Source: Falsiroseomonas ponticola (GTDB taxonomy: Bacteria; Pseudomonadota; Alphaproteobacteria; Acetobacterales; Acetobacteraceae). Taken from it: a DNA stretch of 64,000 bases. Location: contig NZ_JAERQN010000001.1 in NCBI RefSeq assembly GCF_016805305.1, forward strand, positions 868,001-932,000, given 5' to 3'. The notes under the pieces are model-generated. The model worked only from the letters and a program-made list of their open reading frames with translations. It did not search any database and had not been told where the DNA came from. Below, one piece after another: positions 1 through 8,731 of the stretch; position 1 is the first letter of the stretch, and each line of letters opens with the position of its first letter. A program made the position numbers and the translations under genes.

Positions 1-826
1 CATCGCGCTCGGCCTGCCGGCCATGCTGTTCCTGGTGATGGCGGAGGCGGATTGGGCCCGGCTGTGGCAGCCGGGCTTCGTCGCCGCCTTCGTGCTCGGT
101 GCCTGCCTGATGCTGCTGGCGGTGATGGCGTGGCGGCTGCGGCGGGGGGAGGGGCTGACGGCGGCCGCGCTGCAGGGGCTGAACGCGGGCTATGCCAATG
201 TCGGCTACATGGGCTTCTCGATCTGCGGGGCGGTGTTCGGGCCGGGCAGCGTGGCGCTGGTCTCGGTCGCGACCATCCTGACGGCGAGCGTGGTGCTGGC
301 GGTGGCGCTGACGCTGATGGAGGCGGGGCGGCAGGCGGAGGCGCATCCGCTGCGGCTCGGCCTGCGCGTCGGGGCCTCCCTGCTGCGCAACCCCGTGGTG
401 GCGGCGCCGCTGCTGGGCGCGGCCTGGGCGATGGCCGGGATCACGATGCCGGAGAGCCTGGCGAGCGTGGCGCGGATGCTGGGCGCGGCGGCGAGCCCCT
501 GCGCGCTGCTGGCGATCGGCCTGTTCTTCGCGCTGCCGGCGGCGCGGATGCCGGAGGGAGGCGGCCTGCCGATCGGCATCGCCCTGCTGAAGCTGCTCGG
601 CCAGCCGCTGCTGGCCTGGCTGCTCGGGCGCTACGCCTTCGGGGTGGAGGGGGAGGCGCTGGGCGTGCTGGTGCTGCTCTCGGCCCTGCCGACGGGGACG
701 GGCGCCTTCATGCTGGCCGACCGCTACCGCACCAACCTGGCCGCGACCTCGCGCATCATCCTGCTGTCCACCGCCGCCTCGGTGCTGACGCTGACGGCGC
801 TGATCATGGCGCTGGGGCTGATGTAG
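1..826 (+). CDS. AEC family transporter, 5' end cut by window edge
   Basis: The frame is open to the left edge, so the N-terminus lies outside the window; about 275 codons are visible. The protein is almost entirely hydrophobic helices separated by short loops, with the small-residue-rich pattern of the auxin efflux carrier / malonate carrier family (PF03547), such as the NVGYMGFSI segment near residue 60 of the visible part. Family members are secondary exporters or importers of organic acids in the inner membrane. The substrate cannot be told from sequence. It ends 8 bp before the convergent dehydratase gene. Confidence 0.75.
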   Translation, partial: IALGLPAMLFLVMAEADWARLWQPGFVAAFVLGACLMLLAVMAWRLRRGEGLTAAALQGLNAGYANVGYMGFSICGAVFGPGSVALVSVATILTASVVLAVALTLMEAGRQAEAHPLRLGLRVGASLLRNPVVAAPLLGAAWAMAGITMPESLASVARMLGAAASPCALLAIGLFFALPAARMPEGGGLPIGIALLKLLGQPLLAWLLGRYAFGVEGEALGVLVLLSALPTGTGAFMLADRYRTNLAATSRIILLSTAASVLTLTALIMALGLM

Positions 827-834
827 CCGGCGCG

Positions 835-2772
835 TCAGGGCGCCTTGCCGTTGGTCTCGTGCTCGAATTCCGGAACCAGGGCGCCGAGGCGGGCGAGGGC
901 CGCCTTGCGGTCCCCGGCGGCGGCGAGGGCGGCGACGGCATCGATGGCGCGGCCCATCTCCGCCGCATCCGTGGTGCGCGGCGTGGCCACCAGCAGGCCC
1001 GGGAAGTTGGTGGGGCTGGGGGGTTCCTGGCCGTGGAACAGCTCCTCGAACAGCTTCTCCCCGGGGCGAAGGCCGGTGAAGCGGATCTCGACATCGTCAT
1101 CGGGACGCAGCCCCGCCAGGCGGATCATGCGGCGGGCGAGGTCCACGATCTTCACGGGATCGCCCATGTCGAGGACGAAGATCCCGCCCTCCCGCAGTTC
1201 CGGCGGCTGGTCCTGCCGGTCCGTGGCGCCGACGACGCTGGCCTGGAGGACGAGGCCCACGGCCTCCCGCACCGTCATGAAGTAGCGGCGCATGTCGGGG
1301 TGGGTGACGGTCAGCGGCCCGCCGCGCTCCAGCTGCCGGCGGAACAGCGGCACGACGGAGCCGGTGGAGCCGAGGACGTTGCCGAAGCGGACGGTGACCA
1401 GGCGCATGCCGGTGCCGGATTGCCGGGCGCCGCGGTCCAGCGCCTGGCAGTACATCTCCGCCAGCCGCTTGGAGGCGCCCATGACGCTGGTCGGGTTCAC
1501 CGCCTTGTCGGTGGAGATGAAGACCATCAGCGAACAGCCGGCCTCCCGCGCCGCATCGGCGACGATGCGGGTGCCGAGCGCGTTGGTCAGCAGGCCCTCC
1601 AGCGGGTCGTTCTCCACCATCGGCACATGCTTGAGGGCGGCGGCGTGGAAGACGAGCTCCGGCCTGATCTCCGCCATGAGGCGCGCCATGCGGGCGCTGT
1701 CGCGGACATCGGCCAGCACCGCGCGGCGGGGCACGCCGGGGTGGCGTTCGCGAAGCTCCAGGTCGATCTCGTAGAGGACGTATTCGCCGTGGTCGAGCAG
1801 CGTGAGGCTGGCCGGGCCGAGGGCGGCGACCTGGCGGGCGAGCTCGCCGCCGATGGTGCCGCCGGCGCCGGTGACCAGCACGCGGCGGCCCTGCACCAGG
1901 CGGGCCATGCCTTCGCGGTCCAGCGGCACCTGTGGGCGGTCGAGCAGGTCCTCGATCTCGACCGCGCGGAGCGTGACGCGGGGCTCGGCTTCCGCGCGTT
2001 CGCCGGGGCGGCGGCTGGCGGGGCCTAGCGCCGTGGGAAGGGGGGCGCGCTTCACGGGCAGGCCGTGGCGGTCCGCGGCGTCGAGCAGCCGTTGCAGTTC
2101 CAGGCCCTGCAGCTGGGGGGTGGCGAGGATGATCTGGGCGGGAAGGCGCCCTTCCTCCCGCAGCTGGTCGAGGATGGCGGCCGCATCCTCCGCCGTGCCG
2201 AGGATGGGCAGGCCATGGATGCGGCGGCCCAATTGCCTTGACCGCAGCGAGAGGATGCCGGTGACGCGGTAGGCGGGGCTGCGTTCCTGGCCGATGGCGC
2301 GGATGAAGAGGTCCGCCCCATCGCCGGCGCCCACCAGCAGGACGGGGGCGGCGGGCGTGTCGGAAAGCGGGCCGCCGCGGCCGGCGTGCCGCAGGCGCGC
2401 GGCGATGCGGGGCGCGGCCAGCAGGGCGGCGAGGACCAGGGCGTGGATGGCGGGGAAGCCTGGGTTGGGCGGCACCCAGGCGCCGGCCCCGTGCAGGCCG
2501 ATGGCGGTGATCAGCGCCGCGGCCCCGGCGGCGCCGGTGGTGGAAAGCGCCTCCGGCAGGGAGGCGAAGCGCCAGTATTGCTGCGGCAGGCGCAGCGGCA
2601 CGCCGACCGCCAGCAGCGCCGCGATGGTGCCGGGAATGGCGGCCGCCCACCACAGGGCGGGCGGCCAGGCGCCGGGCGCGGCCAGCCAGACCGCGGCGGG
2701 CAGGGCGAGTGCCGCCACCAGCGAATCCAGGGCGAGGTTGAGGAGGATGCGGTCCCGAGCCGAAGCAGCCAT
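835..2772 (-). CDS. membrane-anchored nucleotide-sugar 4,6-dehydratase/epimerase (WbpM/CapD type)
   Basis: 645 aa. About four N-terminal membrane helices (residues 10-125) are followed by a first Rossmann-like segment (VLLVGAGDGAD, about 144) and the catalytic SDR domain, whose NAD(P) site TGAGGTIGG starts at residue 301. STDKAVNPTSVMGASK at about 420-435 is the family signature, with Met where classical SDRs have Tyr. Known members (WbpM, CapD) dehydrate UDP-GlcNAc-type sugars for O-antigen, capsule or flagellin glycans. An FkbM methyltransferase and a WecA-like transferase lie within 5 kb, so surface polysaccharide synthesis is the likely role. The exact sugar is unknown. Confidence 0.88.
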   Translation of the reverse strand: MAASARDRILLNLALDSLVAALALPAAVWLAAPGAWPPALWWAAAIPGTIAALLAVGVPLRLPQQYWRFASLPEALSTTGAAGAAALITAIGLHGAGAWVPPNPGFPAIHALVLAALLAAPRIAARLRHAGRGGPLSDTPAAPVLLVGAGDGADLFIRAIGQERSPAYRVTGILSLRSRQLGRRIHGLPILGTAEDAAAILDQLREEGRLPAQIILATPQLQGLELQRLLDAADRHGLPVKRAPLPTALGPASRRPGERAEAEPRVTLRAVEIEDLLDRPQVPLDREGMARLVQGRRVLVTGAGGTIGGELARQVAALGPASLTLLDHGEYVLYEIDLELRERHPGVPRRAVLADVRDSARMARLMAEIRPELVFHAAALKHVPMVENDPLEGLLTNALGTRIVADAAREAGCSLMVFISTDKAVNPTSVMGASKRLAEMYCQALDRGARQSGTGMRLVTVRFGNVLGSTGSVVPLFRRQLERGGPLTVTHPDMRRYFMTVREAVGLVLQASVVGATDRQDQPPELREGGIFVLDMGDPVKIVDLARRMIRLAGLRPDDDVEIRFTGLRPGEKLFEELFHGQEPPSPTNFPGLLVATPRTTDAAEMGRAIDAVAALAAAGDRKAALARLGALVPEFEHETNGKAP

Positions 2773-2888
2773 GGGCGGTTGCTACTCCCGCGCGGGCGCG
2801 GTCGCTAGTGGCGGCCGGTTCCGCCCCCCTCGGGACAGCCGGCGCTGGCCGTGCCATGAATCGAGAAACGGATCAGGGGAACGCGGCC

Positions 2889-3548
2889 ATGGCCGAGGGC
2901 AGGCTGGTGATCGGGACGAAGCGCTACTCCTCCTGGAGCCTGCGCGGCTGGCTGATGGTGCAGCTGGCGCAGCTCGACGTGGAGGAGGTGGTGGTGCCGC
3001 TGGCGGGCGGCGGGGGCACCCAGGCCATCAAGGCGATCTCCCCCAACGGGATGGTCCCCTACCTCGAACATCGCGGCGCGCGGATGTGGGAGAGCATCGC
3101 GATCGCGGAATACTGTTCCGAGTTCAAGGCCGACCTCTGGCCGCGCAAGCGGGCGGCCCGCGCCCATGCGCGCAGCATCGCGGCGGAGATGCATGCGGGT
3201 TTCCGGGCGTTGCGCATGGCGATGCCGATGAATCTCGGCCGGGAATTCCCGGGCCATGGCCGCAATCCGGAGAGCCTGGCGGACATCGCCCGCATCCAGG
3301 CGATCTGGGCGGAGGCGATCGGCGAGTATGGCGGGCCTTTCCTGACCGGCATCGACTTCACGCTGGCCGATGCGATGTATGCCCCCGTGGTGGCGCGCTT
3401 CCTGACCTGGCAGCCGGAGTTGAACGGCACCTCCCGCGCCTATGTCGCGGCCGTGCGCGCGCATCCGCTGGTCGATCGCTGGTACCGCGAAGCCGCGGCC
3501 GAGCCGGCGGAGTGGCTGCTCGACAAGTACGAGAACCCCGCCCTGTGA
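2889..3548 (+). CDS. glutathione S-transferase family protein
   Basis: 219 aa from ATG 2889, chosen because AGGGGA ends 8 bases upstream; in-frame starts at 2808 and 2856 lack this. The N-terminal thioredoxin-like half has YSSWSLRGW and the cis-proline/glutathione contact region PNGMVPYLE followed by WESIAIAEY. The C-terminal half is helical with FTLADAMYAPVV, typical of soluble GSTs. Likely a cytosolic glutathione-conjugating or thiol-transfer enzyme; the substrate is unknown. It is divergent from the dehydratase gene and followed by a 60-bp palindromic repeat and the glyoxalase-like gene. Confidence 0.85.
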   Translation: MAEGRLVIGTKRYSSWSLRGWLMVQLAQLDVEEVVVPLAGGGGTQAIKAISPNGMVPYLEHRGARMWESIAIAEYCSEFKADLWPRKRAARAHARSIAAEMHAGFRALRMAMPMNLGREFPGHGRNPESLADIARIQAIWAEAIGEYGGPFLTGIDFTLADAMYAPVVARFLTWQPELNGTSRAYVAAVRAHPLVDRWYREAAAEPAEWLLDKYENPAL

Positions 3549-3564
3549 GGATGGTCCCCTTCAC

Positions 3565-3624
3565 GACGGTCCAGGCCCGTCTCGGGCCTGGTGGATGGGG
3601 TCCGGGGAAGGCAAAGCCTTCCCC
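3565..3624 (+). repeat. 60-bp two-hairpin repeat, copy A
   Basis: Two consecutive perfect hairpins: CCAGGCCCG/CGGGCCTGG with a TCT loop, then GGGGAAGGC/GCCTTCCCC with an AAA loop. It matches 56 of 60 positions of the element at 21853-21912; two of the four differences fall in the second loop and none disrupts a stem. It lies between the GST stop and the start of the glyoxalase-like gene, so it could act as an attenuator or mRNA stabiliser (REP-like); this is inference. Confidence 0.85.
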
Positions 3625-3633
3625 GATGCTCCC

Positions 3634-4518
3634 ATGAGTTCCGCCACGGTCCTCGACCATCTCGGCCTCTGTGCCCGCGACCCCGCGCCCTTGTGGGCCG
3701 CGTGGGAGCGGATGGGCTTCGTCCTTTCCCCCTTCGCGCAGCAATCCGGCCGGCGGACGCCGGATGGCCCGGTGGAGCCCTTCGGTTCGGCCAATCGCTG
3801 CGCCTTCCTGAAGCATGGCTATGTCGAGCTGCTCGGCATCCATGACGCGTCGCTGTTCTCCAACGGGCTGGACGGCTTCCTGGCGCGCTACGCCGGCGCG
3901 CATATCTGTGCCTTCGGGATGGAGGATGCGGAGGGGAATCTGGCGCGGCTGCGGGCGGGGGGGATGGCGATCCCGGGGATTGCCTGGCTGCAGCGCCCGG
4001 TCGAGGCCGGCGGGCCGATCGCCCGTTTCGCCCGGCTGCCCTTTCCCGATGCGCCGGAGGGGCGGATCCAGCTGGTGCAGCACATGACGCCGGAGCTGGT
4101 CTGGGACCCGCGCTGGATGGGCCACACCAATGGCGCGGAGGCGCTGGAGGCGGCGATCCTGGCCGCCGCCGACCCGGCGGAGACGGTGGCGCGGCTGTCG
4201 CGCCTCACGGGGCTGCCGGCGGAGCCCGATCCGGTGGCGGGCTTTCGCGTGAGGCTGCCGGGCGCGGCCGGCGCGGCGGGGCCGTTCTCCCCGGCCATGG
4301 AGACGGTGGTGCGCATCCTGCCGGCGGCGGCGCTGGGGCGGGTGCTGCCGGGGGTGGCGGCGCCCGCCCTGCCCTTCATGGCGGGGATGGTGATCCGGAC
4401 GGGCGACCAGGGAAGGGCCGCGCGCGCCGTGCTGGCGGGGCTGCCGCTGCGGGACGTGCCGGGTGGGATCATGGTGCCGCCGGAGGCAGCGGGCGGCGCC
4501 GCGGTGGTGTTCCGGTGA
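3634..4518 (+). CDS. glyoxalase-like (VOC) domain protein
   Basis: 294 aa from ATG 3634. The N-terminal part (residues 1-150) resembles the glyoxalase-like domain PF13468: DHLGLCARDP opening strand, GYVELLGI metal-site strand, then a second VOC module. The C-terminal 120 residues are an Ala/Gly-rich second half. No strong Shine-Dalgarno is visible because the gene begins just after the 60-bp hairpin repeat; in-frame ATG 3595 lies inside that repeat and is less likely. The stop overlaps the GTG of the FkbM gene, so the two are probably co-translated. Reaction unknown. Confidence 0.75.
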   Translation: MSSATVLDHLGLCARDPAPLWAAWERMGFVLSPFAQQSGRRTPDGPVEPFGSANRCAFLKHGYVELLGIHDASLFSNGLDGFLARYAGAHICAFGMEDAEGNLARLRAGGMAIPGIAWLQRPVEAGGPIARFARLPFPDAPEGRIQLVQHMTPELVWDPRWMGHTNGAEALEAAILAAADPAETVARLSRLTGLPAEPDPVAGFRVRLPGAAGAAGPFSPAMETVVRILPAAALGRVLPGVAAPALPFMAGMVIRTGDQGRAARAVLAGLPLRDVPGGIMVPPEAAGGAAVVFR

Positions 4519-5264
4519 CCTCCGTCGCGGCGATCCGCGCCTCCATCCGCACCTATCTGCGCGAGCCCGGGCGGGCGGCGGCGCTGGACGGGTTCCAGGC
4601 GCGGTTCCTGGGGCCGGGGGAGCTTGGCTTCGATGTGGGTGCCCATGTGGGCGATCGCGCGGCCAGCTTCCGGCGGCTCGGCGCGCGCGCGGTGGCGGTG
4701 GAGCCGCAGCCGCTGCTGGCGCGCTTCCTGCGCCGCGCCTTCCGGGGGGATGCCGGCTTCACCCTGGTGGAATCGCTGGTGGGCGAGGCGGTGGGCGAGG
4801 CCGTGCTGCGGGTGAACTCCGCCAACCCCACGGTCGCCACCGCCAGCGCCGATTTCGTGGCCGCCGCCGATGGCGCGGCGGGGTGGGAGGGCCAGGTCTG
4901 GGACCGGGAACTCCGCCTGCCCGTGACGACGCTGGATGCGCTGGCGGCCGCGCATGGCATCCCCGACTTCGTGAAGATCGATGTCGAGGGGTATGAGGCG
5001 GTGGCGCTGGCGGGGCTGACGCGCGCGCCGCGCAGCCTCTCCTTCGAATTCACCACCATCCAGCGCGGCGTGGCGGCTGCCTGCCTCGATCGGCTCTCGG
5101 CCCTCGGTTTCCGCCACTTCAATGCCTGCCTGGGGGAGGGCATGCGCTTCGCCCACCCGGCGCCGATCGGGGCGGCGGCGATGGCCGCCTGGATCGAGGC
5201 GCTGCCGCATGAGGCCAATTCGGGCGATGTCTATGCCAGCCTGGAGCCCGGGCGCCTGATGTGA
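4515..5264 (+). CDS. FkbM family SAM-dependent methyltransferase
   Basis: 249 aa, GTG start at 4515 overlapping the upstream TGA (GTGA). The SAM-binding motif FDVGAHVGDR lies at about 37-46, the acidic ribose-binding strand AVAVEPQP at about 60, and the FkbM hallmark DFVKIDVEGYE at about 153-163. FkbM enzymes O-methylate sugars or polyketides, and in alphaproteobacteria often sit in polysaccharide loci. With the dehydratase and the WecA-like transferase nearby, a glycan substrate is plausible but not shown. Confidence 0.85.
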   Translation: MTSVAAIRASIRTYLREPGRAAALDGFQARFLGPGELGFDVGAHVGDRAASFRRLGARAVAVEPQPLLARFLRRAFRGDAGFTLVESLVGEAVGEAVLRVNSANPTVATASADFVAAADGAAGWEGQVWDRELRLPVTTLDALAAAHGIPDFVKIDVEGYEAVALAGLTRAPRSLSFEFTTIQRGVAAACLDRLSALGFRHFNACLGEGMRFAHPAPIGAAAMAAWIEALPHEANSGDVYASLEPGRLM

Positions 5265-5275
5265 GGAAAGCCGCC

Positions 5276-6586
5276 ATGCACCTGCCCCGGATCCTGTGCC
5301 TCGCGCTGATGCTGGGGGCGGCGCCGGCGCTGGCGGACCAGCCCGATTACGACGAGCGCGGCGTGCCGGAAGGGTCGATCGCGACCAGCCTGCCCGCCGG
5401 CGGCGATCCCTTCGGCCACCGGGCGGCGCTGGCGGAGCGGGGCGTGACCTTCAACCTCTGGTACCGCAACGACGTGCTGTCCAACCTCTCCGGCGGGCAG
5501 CGGCGGGGCACGGTGGACCAGGGGATGCTGGAGACCAGCCTCGCCGCCGATCTGGAGAAGCTGGCCGGGCTCACGGGGCTGCGCTTCTACGGAAACGCCT
5601 TCGTGCTGCACAACACCGGGCGGATGCGGCGCGACTATGTCGGCGGCGTCAACACCATCGCGGCGATCGAGGGCGTGCCGACCGCCAGGCTGTCCGAGTT
5701 CTGGCTGGAACAGGGCCTGGCCGGCGGCACGGTGCGGCTGCGGGCGGGGCAGCTGGCGGCGGATGTGGAGTTCTTCTTCTCCGAGGCCTCCGCCCTGTTC
5801 CTGCAGAGCGACTTCCCGACCATCGCCGCGCTGAACCTGCCGAGCGGCGGCCCGGCCTATCCGCTGGCGACGCCCGGCGTGATGGTGGCCTGGGATGTGG
5901 CGGAGGACACGACCCTCAAGCTCGCGGTCTTCAACGGCGACCCGGCCGGGCGGGGGGAAGGCGACGAGCAGCAGCGCAACCGCCACGGCACGAATTTCCG
6001 GACCCGGGACCCGGCCCTGATCTTCGCGGAGGCGCAGTTCCGCGCCAACCAGGGGGAGGAAGGCCTCGCCCGCACGGCCAAGCTCGGCGGCTGGGCGCAT
6101 CCCGGCGGCTTCGACGACCAGCGCGTGGCGGAGGGCGGCGACCCGCGCCGGCGTCGCGGCCAGGGCGGCGTCTATGGCGTGCTGGACCAGCAGCTCTGGC
6201 GGCCGGCGGGCGGCGATGCGGGCAGCGGCGTGACAGGCTTCCTCCGCGCGGCGGCCAGCCCGGGGGAGCGCAGCGTGATCGGCTTCCAGGCGGATGGCGG
6301 CGTGGTGGCGGCGGGGCTGGTCCCCGGGAGGCCGGAGGACCGGCTCGGCATCAGCCTGCTCTATGCGCGCTTCTCCGACGCCGTGCGGGACCAGGACCGG
6401 GAGGCGCGGCGGCTGGGCGGCACGGAGGGCGTGCGCGGCCATGAGATGAACCTGGAGGCGACCTGGCAGGCGGAGGTGGTGCCGGGCTTCAGCCTGCAGC
6501 CCATGGTGGCCCGCGTCTGGCACCCCGGCGGCGTGCCGGGGCGCAATGCGGTGGTCGCCGGCCTGCGGACCCAGCTGCGGTTCTGA
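5276..6586 (+). CDS. carbohydrate porin, OprB family
   Basis: 436 aa from ATG 5276, preceded by GAGGAAAG. Residues 1-20 form a Sec signal peptide (hydrophobic core, then APALA). The mature part has alternating amphipathic strands and ends in an aromatic residue (LRTQLRF), as outer-membrane beta-barrels do. VTFNLWYRNDV, LSEFWLEQGL and FSEASALFLQSDFP match the OprB/carbohydrate-selective porin pattern. Likely an outer-membrane channel for sugars. It follows the FkbM gene closely and is followed by a hairpin at 6593-6620. Confidence 0.82.
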   Translation: MHLPRILCLALMLGAAPALADQPDYDERGVPEGSIATSLPAGGDPFGHRAALAERGVTFNLWYRNDVLSNLSGGQRRGTVDQGMLETSLAADLEKLAGLTGLRFYGNAFVLHNTGRMRRDYVGGVNTIAAIEGVPTARLSEFWLEQGLAGGTVRLRAGQLAADVEFFFSEASALFLQSDFPTIAALNLPSGGPAYPLATPGVMVAWDVAEDTTLKLAVFNGDPAGRGEGDEQQRNRHGTNFRTRDPALIFAEAQFRANQGEEGLARTAKLGGWAHPGGFDDQRVAEGGDPRRRRGQGGVYGVLDQQLWRPAGGDAGSGVTGFLRAAASPGERSVIGFQADGGVVAAGLVPGRPEDRLGISLLYARFSDAVRDQDREARRLGGTEGVRGHEMNLEATWQAEVVPGFSLQPMVARVWHPGGVPGRNAVVAGLRTQLRF

Positions 6587-6592
6587 GGCCGA

Positions 6593-6620
6593 AGCGCCGC
6601 GGTCCAGGCGCCGCGGCGCT
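6593..6620 (+). terminator. candidate terminator hairpin after the porin gene
   Basis: AGCGCCGCGG and CCGCGGCGCT form a perfect 10-bp stem with an 8-nt loop, 7 bp after the porin stop. There is no T-run, so this may be a weak intrinsic terminator or only a 3' stabilising structure. Confidence 0.5.
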
Positions 6621-6683
6621 GCCCCGGCCCCTGCACCGTCCAATCTTGCCCCGGCGCGCCCCGCCGTGCTGTAGCGGCCCCGC

Positions 6684-7736
6684 ATGACCGTCCCCGCCTT
6701 CCTGGAACACCTGGCCTTCGCGGGCGCGCTGGCGGTGTTCTCCGCCCTCGCCGTGCGGCTGATGATCGCCTTCCCGATCCTTGACCACCCGAATGCCCGC
6801 AGCGCCCATGTGCGGCCGACCCCGCGGGGCGGCGGCATCGGCGTGGTGCTGGCCTTCATGGCGGGGATGCTGGTGCTCTACCAGGTCGCGAATTTCGCGC
6901 GGGTGGCGGACCGGCAGTTCATCGGCGTGATCCTGGCCGCGGGCGCCATCGCCGGTGTCGCGCTAGTGGATGACGTGCGGGACCTCTCCGCCCGGCTGCG
7001 GCTCGCCGCGCAATGCCTGGCGGCGCTGGTGGCGGTGGCGAGCGGCCTGGTGGTGCAGAAGCTGGCGCTGCCCTGGATCGGCGTGGTGGAGCTGGGCTTC
7101 CTCGGCACGGCGCTGACCCTGGTCTGGATCGTCGGCTGCACCAATGCCGTGAACTTCATGGATGGGCTGGACGGGCTGGTGGGCGGCACGCTGCTGCTGG
7201 CCAGCGCCGCGCTGGCGCTGCTGGCGGCGATGCAGGGGGGCTGGTTCGTCTATGCCGCGGCGCTGTTCCTGGCCGCCGGCTTCGCGGGCTTTCTTCCGTT
7301 CAACCTGCACCCGGCCCGCATCTTCATGGGGGATGTCGGCAGCCAGTTCGCGGGCTTCATGCTGGCGGTGCTGGCCGTCGCGGCATCGCGCTTCGACGGG
7401 CAGCAGGTGTCGTTCCTCATCGTGCCGCTGCTGATCTTCGGCCTGCTCTTCGATGCGGGCTTCACCCTGGCGCGCCGCGCGCTGATGCGGGAGAGGCTGG
7501 CGGAGGGGCACCGGACCCACCTGTACCAGCTGGCGCAGCGCTCCGGCGTGCCGGTCCGCACCGTGGCGGCGGTGCATTGGGGCTTCGCGGCCTTCCACGC
7601 GGCACTCGCGCTGGCCTTCCTGCAGCTGCCGCCGCCCTTGAAGCCGCTGGTGGTGGTGCCGGCAGTGGCGGGGCAGCTGGTGTGGATGGGCTTCGTGCTG
7701 CGCCGGATGAAGCGGGCCGGGCTCGGCTGGCGGTAG
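6684..7736 (+). CDS. MraY/WecA-like polyprenyl-phosphate glycosyl-1-phosphate transferase
   Basis: 350 aa integral membrane protein with about ten helices. Family motifs are HVRPTPRGGG (42-51), the metal-binding pair in LVDDVRD (about 94-100), NAVNFMDGLDG (154-164), FMGDVGSQ and the HRTHLYQL loop near residue 280. These place it in glycosyltransferase family 4, which moves a sugar-1-phosphate from a UDP-sugar onto undecaprenyl phosphate to start O-antigen or exopolysaccharide synthesis. It is not MraY itself, since no division or cell-wall genes are adjacent. Which sugar it uses is unknown. Confidence 0.88.
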   Translation: MTVPAFLEHLAFAGALAVFSALAVRLMIAFPILDHPNARSAHVRPTPRGGGIGVVLAFMAGMLVLYQVANFARVADRQFIGVILAAGAIAGVALVDDVRDLSARLRLAAQCLAALVAVASGLVVQKLALPWIGVVELGFLGTALTLVWIVGCTNAVNFMDGLDGLVGGTLLLASAALALLAAMQGGWFVYAAALFLAAGFAGFLPFNLHPARIFMGDVGSQFAGFMLAVLAVAASRFDGQQVSFLIVPLLIFGLLFDAGFTLARRALMRERLAEGHRTHLYQLAQRSGVPVRTVAAVHWGFAAFHAALALAFLQLPPPLKPLVVVPAVAGQLVWMGFVLRRMKRAGLGWR

Positions 7737-7739
7737 CGG

Positions 7740-8639
7740 TCACGCCGCTGTCCGGATGAAGTCGATGAAGGCGCGCAGCGGGCCGGGGACCAGGCGCCGG
7801 CCGGGATAGTACAGGAAGGGCCCCGGAAAGGGCTGCCACCAATCGGGCAGCACCGGTTCCAGCACGCCGCGGTCGACATACGGGCGCAGCCAGTCCTCGA
7901 ACAGATAGACGATGCCGGTGCCGGCGATCGCGGCCTCCACCGCCAGGTCCACCGCCCCGCCGATGCTGACCAGCAGCGGTCCGCTGGGGTCCACGCGCAC
8001 GACCACCCCCTCCCGCTCGAATTCCCAGGGCAGCAGGGGGCGGCCCGGGAAGCGGCCGCGCAGGCAGGCATGGGCCATCAGGTCGCGCGGATGGGTGGGA
8101 TGGCCATGGCGGCGCAGATAGGCCGGCGCCGCCGCGGCGGCGAAGCGCTGGCGGCGCGGGCCGATCGGCACCGCGATCATGTCCTGCTCCAGCCGCTCAT
8201 CGTAGCGGATGCCGGCATCGCAGCCAGCGCCGAGAACATCGACGAAGCTGTCCTCCGCCGTCACCTCCAGCCGGATGCCGGGATGGGCGGCAAGGAAGGG
8301 TGGCACGATCCGCGGCAGCACCAGCCGCACGGCGCTGACCGGGACATTGAGGCGCAGCGTGCCCGTCGGCGTGTCCCTCAGGCTGCCCACGGCATCGAGC
8401 GCCGCCTCCACCTCCCCCAGCGCGGGGCCGAGGCGATCGAGCAGCCGCTGGCCCGCCTCGGTCGGGCGCACGCTGCGCGTGGTCCGGTGCAACAGGCGCA
8501 GGCCGAGGCCCGCTTCCAGCCGGCGAACGGCCTCGCTGAGCCCCGAGGCGCTGGCGCCCGTGGCGCGGGCGGCATCACGGAAGCCACGCGCCCGGGCGAC
8601 GGCGAGGAAGGCGTTCAGGTCACCGAGATCCACGGCCAT
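7740..8639 (-). CDS. LysR family transcriptional regulator
   Basis: 299 aa from ATG 8639. The N-terminal winged helix has DLNAFLAVARARGFRDAA and SEAVRRLEAGLGLRLLHRTT, the canonical LysR HTH and wing. The rest is a periplasmic-binding-like effector domain. It is divergent from the aldo-keto reductase gene 92 bp away, the usual arrangement for a LysR regulator and its target. The effector is unknown. A start at 8672 is possible but adds an atypical 11-residue leader. Confidence 0.9.
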   Translation of the reverse strand: MAVDLGDLNAFLAVARARGFRDAARATGASASGLSEAVRRLEAGLGLRLLHRTTRSVRPTEAGQRLLDRLGPALGEVEAALDAVGSLRDTPTGTLRLNVPVSAVRLVLPRIVPPFLAAHPGIRLEVTAEDSFVDVLGAGCDAGIRYDERLEQDMIAVPIGPRRQRFAAAAAPAYLRRHGHPTHPRDLMAHACLRGRFPGRPLLPWEFEREGVVVRVDPSGPLLVSIGGAVDLAVEAAIAGTGIVYLFEDWLRPYVDRGVLEPVLPDWWQPFPGPFLYYPGRRLVPGPLRAFIDFIRTAA

Positions 8640-8731
8640 TGTTCGAATTCCCGCACGGGCTGTGCCGACCATAGCCGATTATCGCGCAATGCCGCCGCGA
8701 CCATCTTCGCCCCGTTCACAGGAGAACGACG

